The translations under genes were made by a program, and so were the position numbers. From Zea mays (lineage: Eukaryota > Streptophyta > Magnoliopsida > Poales > Poaceae): DNA of 64,000 nucleotides. The stretch spans positions 15,204,434-15,268,433 of the forward strand of contig NC_050099.1 of NCBI RefSeq assembly GCF_902167145.1, given 5' to 3'. Positions 35,908 to 45,230 of the stretch are shown here, piece by piece; positions within the stretch are counted from its first letter, which is position 1, and each line of letters starts with the position of its first letter. A model generated the notes under the pieces. The model saw only the letters and a list, made by a program, of their open reading frames with translations. It was not told where the DNA came from and did not search any database.

Positions 35908-37104
35908 TGAAAGGGAAATAGGGTCAAACCTTTTCCTAAATGATTTTGGTGGTTGAATTGCCCAACACAAATAATTGGACTAACTAGTTTGCTCTAGATT
36001 ATAAGTTCTACAGGTACCAAAGGTTCAACACAAACCAATAAAAAGTCCAAGAAAGGGTTCAAATAAAAAGGAGCAAAAGAAACCGAAGGCAGCCCTGGTC
36101 TGGCGCACCGGACTGTCCGGTGCACCAGGATGAATCCACTCGAACTGCTTAGCTTCGGGTTTCTGGAAATGCCACTCCGCTATAATTCACCGGACTGTCC
36201 GGTGTAGTACCGGACTGTCCGGTGTGCCATGTGGAGCAACGGCTATCAGCACCAACGATCGTCTGCAAAAGTGAACAGTGCGTGAATAGTGCATGGACAG
36301 CGTGCGCAGAGTCAGAGCAGGCGCCAGAAGGCGCAACGGACAGTGAACAGTGACTGTCCGGTGCACCACCGGACTGTCCGGTGGCCCCACTTGTCAGAGC
36401 TCCAACGGTCGAACCCTAACGGTTGGGTGACATGGCTGGCGCACAGGACAGTGTCCGGTGGCACACCGGACTGTCCGGTGCGCCCGTCGACAGACAGCCT
36501 CCCCAACGACCACTTTGGTGGTTGGGGGCTATAAATACCCCCAACCACCACACTTCAAGACATCCAAGTTTTTCAGCCAACACATTCAATACAAGAGCTA
36601 GTGCATTCAATACAAGACACAATTAGATTGAATCAAAGCCTCTCCAAGTCCCAATTCCACTCAAAGCAATTAGTGACTAGAAGAGAGACTTTAGCCCATG
36701 TTCTTTGAGCTCTTACACTTGGATCGCTTTTCTTCTTCCCCATTTCTTGTTCTCAACATCTTTGTAATTAAAGCAAGAGACACAAATTGTGTGGTGGTCC
36801 TTGTGGGGGACTAAGTGTCCCAATTGATTGAGGAGAAAAGCTCACTCGGTCTAAGTGACCGTTTGAGAGAGGGAAAGGGTTGAAAGAGACCCGGTCTTTG
36901 TGACCACCTCAACGGGGAGTAGGTTTGCAAGAACCAAACCTCGGTAAAACAAATCACCGTGTCACACTCTTCATTTGCTTGTGATTTGTTTTTGTCCTCT
37001 CTTTCGGACTCGACTTTATTTCTAACACTAACCCCAACTTGTAGTTGTGCTAAAAGTTTATAAATTTCAGATTTGCTTATTCACCCCCCTCTAGGCGACT
37101 TTCA
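35908..37104 (+). repeat. 5' LTR of copia B (1197 bp)
   Basis: TGAAAGGGAAATAGGG to CGACTTTCA, followed by ATTGGTATCAGAGC. It holds several CCGGACTGTCCGG palindromes (36100-36480) and a TATA box TATAAATA at 36530-36537. It is the same family as the LTRs of C, but clearly diverged from them. Confidence 0.9.
36530..36537 (+). promoter_or_regulatory. TATA box, LTR of copia B
   Basis: TATAAATA inside the inverted pair GGTGGTTGGGGG/CCCCCAACCACC. The same arrangement surrounds the TATA box in the LTRs of C. Confidence 0.65.
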
Positions 37105-37107
37105 ATT

Positions 37108-37119
37108 GGTATCAGAGCC
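37108..37119 (+). promoter_or_regulatory. copia B primer-binding site
   Basis: TGGTATCAGAGC three bases after the LTR end, complementary to the 3' end of initiator tRNA-Met. Confidence 0.9.
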
Positions 37120-37152
37120 CGATACTTCATTAAAGCCTAACCGCTCGAAGTG

Positions 37153-37290
37153 ATGTCGGGGGCTCACGCCAAGAAGGAGATGGTGACCGGCGAGAAGCCC
37201 GCCACAAGCCACGGGAAAGCTCCATCGGGGGAGTCCGGCAACAAGAAGAGGGAGGAATCACCTCCCCGCGTCAAGTCACAATGGAGTGGC
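37153..37290 (+). pseudogene. gag: copia B gag, 5' fragment
   Basis: The ATG at 37153 follows the PBS in the same context (CGAAGTGATGTCGGG) as element C. The 46 codons encode a basic, Lys/Ser-rich N-terminus (MSGAHAKKEMVTGEK). It is interrupted by element C after GTGGC; the frame resumes at 55406 with the lysine-rich block seen at the same place in C. Confidence 0.85.
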
Positions 37291-38475
37291 TGAAAGGGAA
37301 ATAGGCTTACACCTTTTCCTAATTGATTTTGGTGGTTGAATTGCCCAACACAAATAATTGGACTAACTAGTTTGCTCTAGACTATAAGTTTTACAGGTGC
37401 CAAAGGTTCACAATAAACCAATAAAAAGACCAAGAAAGGGTTCAAATAAAGAGAGCAAAAGACAACCGAAGTGTGCCCTGGTCTGGCGCATCGGACTGTC
37501 CGGTGTGCCACCGGACAGTGTCCGGTGCACCAGGGAACCCGACTCCAAACTTGCCACCTTCGAGAATTCTGGGGGCCGCTCCGCTATAATTCACCAGACT
37601 ATCCGGTGTAGCACCGGACTGTCCGGTGCGCTAGCGAAGCAACGGCTACTTCGCGCCAACGGTCGTCTGCAGAGAGCAGTTAATGCGCTATAGTACGCGC
37701 AGAAGTCAGAGCAGAGCCAGAAGGCGCACCGGACAGTCTACAGGACCTGTCCGGTGGCCCAGATGTCAGAAGCTCCAACGGTCAAAATCCAACGGCCGGG
37801 TGACGTGGCTGGCGCATCGGAATGTGTCCGGTGGCGCACCGGACTGTCCGGTGCGCCATGCGACAACAGCCTCCACCAACGGCTCATTTGGTGGTTGGGG
37901 CTGTAAATACCCCCAACCACCCACCATTCATTGCATCCAAGTTTTCAGCCTTCAAACACCTTACAAGAGCTATAGCATTCAATACAAGACACAATCAAAG
38001 AGATCAAATCCTCTCCCAAGTCCAAAGATCATTCCAATCAAATAGTGGCTAGTGAGAGAGAAACTTGTGTTCATTTGAGCTCTTGCGCTTGGATTGCTTT
38101 TCTTCTTCATTCTTTCTTGATTCCAACTCAATTGTAACCAAGGCAAGAAACACCAATTGTGTGGTGGTCCTTGTGGGGACTTAGTGTCCCGTTTGATTGA
38201 GAAGAGAAGCTCACTCGGTCTAAGTGACCGTTTGAGAGAGGGAAAGGGTTGAAAGAGACCCAGTCTTTGTGACCACCTCAACTGGGAGTAGGTTTGCAAG
38301 AACCGAACCTCGGTAAAACAAATCACCGTGTCATCTGCCTTATTTGCTTGTGATTTGTTTTTTGCCCTCTCTTTCGGACTCGTTTATATCTCTAACGCTA
38401 ACCCCGGCTTGTAGTTGTGCTTAAAGTTTGTAAAATTCAGATTCGCTCTATTCACTCCCCTCTAGGCGACTTTCA
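37291..38475 (+). repeat. 5' LTR of copia C (1185 bp)
   Basis: TGAAAGGGAAATAGGC to CGACTTTCA, followed by ATTGGTATCAGAGCC. The TATA position reads TGTAAATA (37902-37909), a transition relative to TATAAATA of its own 3' LTR. Palindromic CCGGAC/GTCCGG pairs lie between 37490 and 37860. Confidence 0.93.
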
Positions 38476-38478
38476 ATT

Positions 38479-38490
38479 GGTATCAGAGCC
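38479..38490 (+). promoter_or_regulatory. copia C primer-binding site
   Basis: TGGTATCAGAGC, complementary to the 3' end of initiator tRNA-Met. Confidence 0.9.
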
Positions 38491-38523
38491 CGGTACATCA
38501 TTAGAGCCTAACCGCTCGAAGTG

Positions 38524-41118
38524 ATGTCGGGAGCATCCGCCAAGAGGGAGATCAGAACCGGCGACAAGTCCGCAAGCTCAGGGAGAATGCACTCAAGGGA
38601 GTCCGCCCACAAGCACAAGGAGAAATCCTCTTCCTCCATCAAGTCCCAACGGAAGGGTGACAAGAAGAAGAAGATGAAGAAGGTGGTCTACTACGAGACT
38701 GACTCTTCGTCACCCTCCACCTTTGGCTCGGAATCGGCATCCGCAACTTCTAAACGCCATGAGCGCAAGAAGTATACTAAGATGCCCCTTCGCTATCCTC
38801 GTATTTCGAAACACACTCCATTACTTTCCGTTCCATTATGCAAACCACCTATGCTTGAAGGTGAAGATTATTCTATGTGGAGTGATAAAATGAGGCATCA
38901 CCTAACCTCACTCCACAAAAGCATATGGGATATTGTTGAGTATGGAGCGCAGGTACCAAAGAAGGGAGACAAGGATTACGACTCGGAGGAGGTCGAACAA
39001 ATTCAACACTTCAACTCCCAAGCCACTACTATACTCCTCGCCTCTCTAAGTCAAGAGGAGTATAATAAGGTGCAAGGGTTGAAGAGCGCAAAGGAAATTT
39101 GGGACGTGCTCAAGACCGTGCACGAAGGAGACGAGGTGACCAAGATCACCAAGCGGGAGACGATCGAGGGGGAGCTCGGTCGCTTCATGCTTCACCAAGG
39201 GGAGGAGCCACAAGCGATGTACAACCGACTCAAGACCTTGGTGAACCAAGTGCCCAACCTCGGGAGCACCAAATGGGATGACCATGAAATGGTCAAGATT
39301 ATTCTTAGATCACTCGTCTTCCTTAACCCTACGCATGTTCAATTAATTCGTGGTGATCCTAGATACACACTAATGTTGATGATCAAAGGCTCCAAGAAAA
39401 TCATCGAGCAAGGTGCCTCCTCCACACCGGATGTGCAACCCGTTGCATTCAAGGCAACGGAGGAGAAGAAAGAAGACTCTAAACCTAGTAGGGTCCCCAT
39501 CGACGCCTCCAAGCTCGACAACGAGGAAATGACGCTCATCATCAAGAGCTTTCGCCAAATCCTCAAGCAAATGAGGGGGAAGGACTACAAGCCCTGCTCC
39601 AAGAAAGTTTGCTACAAGTGTGGTAAGCCCGGTCATTTTATTGCAAAATGTCCATTGTCTGGTGATAGTGACAGGGGCGACGACAAGAAGGGAAAGAGAA
39701 GAGAAAAGAAGAAGTACTACAAGAAAAAGGGCGGTGATGCCCATGTTTGCCGGGAGTGGGACTCCGACGAGAGCTCCACCGACTCCTCCTCCGACGAGGA
39801 CGCCACCAACATCGCTGTCACCAAAGGCCTCCTCTTCCCCAACGTCGGCCACAAGTGTCTCATGGCAAAGGACGGCAAGAAGAAGAAGGTAAAATCTAAA
39901 TCCTCCACTAAGTATGCAACATCTAGTGATGAGGCTAGCTCTAGTGATGATGAGGATAATTTATTAACTCTTTTTGCCAACCTAAACATGCAACAAAAGG
40001 AGAAATTAAATGAATTGATTAGTGCTATTCATGAAAAGGATGAACTCTTGGATAGCCAAGAGGACTTCCTAATTAAAGAAAACAAAAAGTATGTTAAGGT
40101 TAAAAATGCTTATGCTCTAGAGGTAGAAAAATGTGAAAAATTATCTAGTGAGCTAAGCACTTGCCATGATATTATTTCCAACCTTAGAAATGAAAATGCC
40201 AAATTAATTGCTAAGGTTGAGAAATCAAATGTTTGTAATGATTCAATTGACAATCTTAGAAATGATAATGCTAGTTCAAATGCTAAGATTAAAAAATTAA
40301 ATGCCTCTCTTGCTAGCCTTAGAAATGAGAATGAAAAATTAATTGCTAAGGCTAAGGAATTAGATGTTTGCAATATTTCTATTTCCAATCTTAAAGATGA
40401 GAATGACATTTTACATGCTAAGATTGTTGAACTAAATTCTTGCAAACCCTCTACATCTACCGTTGAGCATGTCACTATTTGCACTAGATGTAGAGATGTT
40501 AACATTGATGCTATTCATGATCACATTACTATAATTAAACAACAAAATGATCATATAGCAAAATTAGATGCTAAAATTGCCGAGCATGAACTAGAAAATG
40601 AGAAATTTAAATTTGCTCGTAGTATGCTCTATAGTGGGAGACGCCCTGGCATTAAGGATGGCATTGGCTTCCAACAGGGAGGCAATGTCAAACTCAATGC
40701 CCCTCCTAAAAGATTATCTAACTTTGTTAAGGGCAAAGCTCCCATGCCTCAGGATAACGAGGGTTACATTTTATACCCTGCCGGTTATCCCGAGCACAAA
40801 ATTAGGAGAATTCACTCTAGGAAGTCTCACTCTGGCCCTAATCATGCTTTTATGTATAAGAGTGAGGCATCTAGTTATAGGCAATCCACTCATGCTAAAT
40901 TGCCTAAGAAGAAAACTCCTTTTGCATCAAATGAACCTAATATTTTATTTAAGACTTTTGATGCATCTTATGTGCTAACTAACAAATCAGGCAAAGTAGT
41001 TGCCAAATATGTTGGGGGCAAACACAAGGGGTCAAAGACTTGTGTTTGGGTACCCAAGGTGCTTGTTTCTAATGTCAAAGGACCCAAGACCGTTTGGGTA
41101 CCTAAGAACAAGGCCTAA
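38524..41118 (+). CDS. gag: copia C Gag polyprotein (intact, 864 residues)
   Basis: The ATG at 38524 is the first after the PBS and has the same context as in B. Order: Lys/Ser-rich N-terminus (residues 1-70); copia gag capsid domain (about 95-290: PMLEGEDYSMWSDKM, AKEIWDVL, EGELGRFML, MYNRLKTLV); zinc knuckle CYKCGKPGHFIAKC (about 360-375); Lys-rich and acidic DDE/SSS stretches; a long coiled coil with repeated NLRNEN..LIAK units (about 500-700); and a C-terminal block ending VPKNKA. Large coiled-coil Gag proteins are a Sirevirus trait. Against element B it lacks an in-frame segment of about 18 residues between RYTLM and IKGSKK (near 39375). It would form the particle and bind RNA. Confidence 0.9.
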   Translation: MSGASAKREIRTGDKSASSGRMHSRESAHKHKEKSSSSIKSQRKGDKKKKMKKVVYYETDSSSPSTFGSESASATSKRHERKKYTKMPLRYPRISKHTPLLSVPLCKPPMLEGEDYSMWSDKMRHHLTSLHKSIWDIVEYGAQVPKKGDKDYDSEEVEQIQHFNSQATTILLASLSQEEYNKVQGLKSAKEIWDVLKTVHEGDEVTKITKRETIEGELGRFMLHQGEEPQAMYNRLKTLVNQVPNLGSTKWDDHEMVKIILRSLVFLNPTHVQLIRGDPRYTLMLMIKGSKKIIEQGASSTPDVQPVAFKATEEKKEDSKPSRVPIDASKLDNEEMTLIIKSFRQILKQMRGKDYKPCSKKVCYKCGKPGHFIAKCPLSGDSDRGDDKKGKRREKKKYYKKKGGDAHVCREWDSDESSTDSSSDEDATNIAVTKGLLFPNVGHKCLMAKDGKKKKVKSKSSTKYATSSDEASSSDDEDNLLTLFANLNMQQKEKLNELISAIHEKDELLDSQEDFLIKENKKYVKVKNAYALEVEKCEKLSSELSTCHDIISNLRNENAKLIAKVEKSNVCNDSIDNLRNDNASSNAKIKKLNASLASLRNENEKLIAKAKELDVCNISISNLKDENDILHAKIVELNSCKPSTSTVEHVTICTRCRDVNIDAIHDHITIIKQQNDHIAKLDAKIAEHELENEKFKFARSMLYSGRRPGIKDGIGFQQGGNVKLNAPPKRLSNFVKGKAPMPQDNEGYILYPAGYPEHKIRRIHSRKSHSGPNHAFMYKSEASSYRQSTHAKLPKKKTPFASNEPNILFKTFDASYVLTNKSGKVVAKYVGGKHKGSKTCVWVPKVLVSNVKGPKTVWVPKNKA

Positions 41119-41131
41119 ACTTGTTTTGTAG

Positions 41132-41502
41132 GTTTATGCATCCGGGGGCTCAAGTTGGATCATCGATAGCAGGTGCATAAACCACATGACATGGGAGAAG
41201 AAGATGTTCTCCTCCTACGAGAAAAACCATGATCCCCAATGAGCCATCACATTCGGGGATGGAAATCAAGGTTTGGTCAAAGGATTGGGTAAAATTGCTA
41301 TATCACCTAACCATTCTATTTCCAATGTTTTTCTTGTAGATTCTTTAGATTACAATTTGCTTTCTGTTTCTCAATTATGCAAAATGGTCTACAACTGTCT
41401 TTTTACGGATATAGGTGTTACTGTCTTTAGAAGAAGTGATGATTCAGTAGCATTTAAGGGAGTGTTAGAGGGTCAGCTATACTTAGTTGATTTTAATAGA
41501 GC
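41132..41502 (+). pseudogene. pol: copia C pol, 5' fragment (protease)
   Basis: The frame begins at GTTTATGCATCCGGGGG right after a splice-acceptor-like TTTTGTAG and is +1 relative to gag. The protease active site reads IIDSRC, with Arg (41171-41173) in place of the essential Gly. A TGA follows at 41240-41242. The frame continues through the gag-pre-integrase start ([16 protein letters not shown]) until element D interrupts it after AGAGC. It is continued at 50529 in register. Protease activity is very unlikely. Confidence 0.85.
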
Positions 41503-42781
41503 TGAAAGGGAAATGTGCCCTTGGGCCATTTCTAAGTATTTTGGTGATTGAGTGCCAACACAAGTGCTTAAATGTGAATCTATACCCATGGATGGACAAA
41601 GTGCAAATCAAGAGTAAAGGTATGTTTCTAAGCCTTAGTACATTGTTTTGAAGACTAATGTATTGTGTCTAAGTGCTTGAAACAGGAGAAATCGAGTCAG
41701 AGAACAGTTGGCTGTGTACAGCCAAAAGGTTGTTCGGTCTGGAGCACCGGACTGTCCGGTGGTGCACCGGACAGTGTCCGGTGCGCCAGACTGACTCGGG
41801 CGAACTGGCCGCTCTCGGGAATTTACCGGCGACGTACGACTATAATTCACCGGACTGTCCAGTGAGCCAACGGTCGGCCGGGCCAACGGTCGACCGCGCG
41901 ATCTACGCGGGACACGCGGCCGGGCCAACGGTCGACCGCGCGATCTACGCGGGACACGTGGCCAAGCCAACGGCTAGAAGGGGGCACCGGACTGTCCGGT
42001 GTGCACCGGACATGTCCGGTGCGCCAACGGCTCTCTGGCGGCCAACGGTCGGCTGCGCCGTTTAAGGAAAGAAATCGGGCACCGGACAGTGTCCGGTGTG
42101 CACCGGACTGTCCGGTGCACCAGTCGACAGAAGGCAAGATCAGCCTTCCAGAGTTGCTCTCAACGGCTCCTAGCTGCCTTGGGGCTATAAAAGGGACCCC
42201 TAGGCGCATGGAGGAGGACACCAAGCATTCCTACAACATTCCTAAGCACCAAGACATCGATTCCGCGCATTTGGTTCATTGTGATAGCATTTAGAGCTCT
42301 TGTTGAGTTGTGAACTCATTGAGTGGTGTTGTGAGCTCTTGTTGCGACTTGTGTGCGTGCTGTTGCTCTGATTTTGAGTCTTGTGTGCGTTGCTAGTTCC
42401 TCCCTTACTCCGTATTTCTTTGTGAATCTCAAGTGTAAGGGCGAGAGGCTCCAAGTTGTGGAGATTCCTCGCAAACGGGATATTGAAAGGCAAAGCAAAA
42501 CACCGTGGTATTCAAGTTGGTCTTTGGACCGCTTGAGAGGGGTTGATTGCAACCCTCGTCCGTTGGGATGCCACAACGTGGAGTAGGCAAGCGTTGGTCT
42601 TGGCCGAACCACGAGATAAACCACTGTGTCATCTCTGTGTTTGATTTCTTGTGGTATTGTGTTTTGTTGAGACTCCTCTCTAGCCACTTGGCGATTATTG
42701 TGCTAACACTTAACAAGTTTTTGTGGCTATAAGTTTAAGTTTCACAGGATCACCTATTCACCCCCCCTCTAGGTGCTCTCA
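41503..42781 (+). repeat. 5' LTR of copia D (1279 bp)
   Basis: TGAAAGGGAAATGTGCCC to GGTGCTCTCA, followed by ATTGGTATCAGAGCC. Contains CACCGGAC/GTCCGGTG dyads (41745, 41765, 42004, 42080-42120) and a TATA box. Compared with the 3' LTR it lacks 19 bp carrying one dyad unit near 41855. Confidence 0.95.
42186..42192 (+). promoter_or_regulatory. TATA box, 5' LTR of copia D
   Basis: TATAAAA in GGGGCTATAAAAGGGACCCC, followed downstream by about 590 bp of R-U5 to the PBS. The 3' LTR has the identical box at 49927-49933. Confidence 0.7.
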
Positions 42782-42784
42782 ATT

Positions 42785-42796
42785 GGTATCAGAGCC
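42785..42796 (+). promoter_or_regulatory. copia D primer-binding site
   Basis: TGGTATCAGAGC, complementary to the 3' end of initiator tRNA-Met. Confidence 0.9.
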
Positions 42797-42830
42797 GTTC
42801 TCTTCACAAAGGGACTAACCGCACGAAGAG

Positions 42831-45223
42831 ATGGATCCTAAAGGGAAGGGAATCGTGATCAACGACAAGGAGAAGGAGTCCTTCGTCAACGAGCCAAGGG
42901 ATGACAAGTCCAACGACTCGGGCTCGGGCCACAGACGCAAAGATGGGAAGAAGAAGAAGACAAGACGCATCAAGGAGATCGTCTACTACGACAGCGATGA
43001 GTCTACTTCCTCCCAAAAGGACGACGACCACAACGAATACGAGAGAAAGAAACCGGTCAATTCGAACTTTTCTTTTGATTACTCTCGTATTCCTCAAAGT
43101 ACTAATGCTCATTTATTATCTATTCCACTTGGTAAACCTCCTCATTTTGATGGAGAGGACTACGGATTTTGGAGTCACAAAATGCGTAGTCACTTGTTCT
43201 CTCTCCATCCTAGCATATGGGAGATTGTAGAAAGTGGAATGCACTTTGATAGTACGGATAGTCCCATGTTTATTAATGAACAGATTCATAAAAATGCATA
43301 AGCTACTACTGTGTTGCTAGCCTCTTTGTGCAGGGACGAGTACCATAAGGTGAGCGGCTTGGACAATGCCAAGCAGATCTGGGATACCCTCAAGATCTCT
43401 CATGAGGGGAATGATGTCACCTTGCTCACCAAGATGGAGTTGGTGGAGGGCGAGCTTGGACGGTTCACAATGATAAGGGGCGAGAAGCCAACTCAAACAT
43501 ACAACCGGCTCAAGACCCTTATCAACAAAATAAGGAGCTACGGAAGCACGCGATGGACGGATCACGACGTCGTCCGCCTAATGCTAAGGTCCTTTACCGT
43601 TCTTGATCCTCATTTGGTGAACAATATTCGTGAAAATCCTAGGTACACCAAGATGTCGCCCGAAGAAGTTCTGGGGAAGTTCGTAAGCGGGCGAATGATG
43701 ATCAAGGAGGCAAGATATGTGGACGACGCGTTGAACGGTCCTATTCATGAGCTTCAACCCATTGCTCTCAAGGCAACGAGGAGCAAGGAGGCGCTACCGA
43801 GCAAGGTGGCGCAAGTTGAGGCGGCCGGGCTAAATAATGAGGAGATGGCCCTCATCATTAAGCGCTTCAAGACGACGCTTAAAGGTCGCAAGGGACAGCC
43901 AAGCAAGACCAAGACAAAGGAGAAGCGCTCGTGCTTCAAATGTGGTAAGATTGGTCATTTCATTGCTAACTGTCCCGATAATGAAAGTGACCAGGAAAAG
44001 GGGAACAAAAGGGAGAAGAAGAAGCATTACAAGAAGGCCAAGGGCGAGGCACATATAGGAAAGGAGTGGGATTCGGATTGCTCCTCCTCCGACTCCGACA
44101 ATGAAGGACTCGCCGCCACCGCCTTCAACAAGTCATCCCTCTTCCCCAACGAGCGTCACACTTGCCTCATGGCAAGGGAGAAGAAAGTAAGCACTCATGA
44201 TACTAGTACTTATGCTTCTTCAAGTGAGGATGAGTCTAGTGATGATGATGAGATAGATTACTCATGCTTATTCAAGGAATTAGATAGATCTAAAATTAAT
44301 AATATTAATGAGTTGATTGATGCTTTGAATGACAAGAATAGATTACTAGAAAACAAGAGGATCTTTTATATGAGGAGCATGATAAATTTGTTAGTGCACA
44401 AAATTCTCTTGCTCTAGAAATTAAAAGGAATGAAATGCTCTCTAGTGAATTATCTACTTGTCATGAATCCATTTCTAAGTTAAAAAGTGTTAATGATGAT
44501 TTGAATGCTAAGTTAGAAATAGCTAGTAAATCAACATCTTGTGTAGAAATTGTTGAAACTTGCAATAGGTGTAAAGATTTTGACATTGATGCTTGTGGTG
44601 AACACCTAGTTTCAATTTCCAAACTTAATGATGAATTGGCTAGTCTTAATGCTCAACTTAAGACTAGCAAGAGTAATTTTGATAAGCTAAAATTTGCAAG
44701 GGATGCCTACACAATTGGTAGACACCCCTCAATTAAGGATGGACTTGGCTACAAGAAGGAAGCCAAGAACTTGACAAGCCATAAGGCTCCCATCTCCGCC
44801 AAGGAGAAAGGGAAGGCCCCTATGGCTAGTAGTGTGCAAAAGAACCATGCCTTCATGTATCATGATAGGAGACAATCTAGAAATGCTTATAGGAGATGTG
44901 ACGCATATGATGCTTTTGATTCTCATGACATGTTTGCTTCTAGTTCTTCTTATGTGCATGATAGAAATGTTGGTAGGAGAAATGTTGCTCATAATATGCC
45001 TAGGAGAAATGTTGTTGTTCCTAGGAAAGTAATGAATGAACCCTCTACAATTTATCATGCTTTAAATGCTTCCTTTGCTATTTGTAGAAAGGATAGGAAA
45101 ATAGTTGCTAGGAAGTTAGGGGCAAAATGCAAGGGAGACAAAACTTGCATTTGGGTCCCTAAGGATATTTGCACTAACCTTGTAGGACCCAACATGAGTT
45201 GGGTACCTAAGACCCAAGCCTAA
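42831..45223 (+). pseudogene. gag: copia D gag, one nonsense codon and one frameshift
   Basis: The ATG at 42831 (MDPKGKGIVINDKEKE) is the first after the PBS. Domains: basic N-terminus, copia gag capsid (HFDGEDYGFWSHKM, AKQIWDTL, EGELGRFTM), zinc knuckle CFKCGKIGHFIANC near 43940, acidic and Ser-rich stretch, coiled coil, and C-terminal block ending VPKTQA. A TAA at 43299-43301 interrupts the capsid domain, with the same frame resuming immediately. A one-base loss near 44351-44354 shifts the rest into another frame, open to TAA 45221-45223. Full-length Gag cannot be made, so the element would need Gag from another copy. Confidence 0.9.
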
Positions 45224-45230
45224 ATTTGCC

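Noticed and set aside
36187..36551. Overlapping small open frames in the copia LTRs (also 41635-42065, 49357-49965 and 54397-54831)
   Set aside because: They follow the CCGGACTGTCCGG palindromes in untranslated U3 and repeat in every LTR copy.
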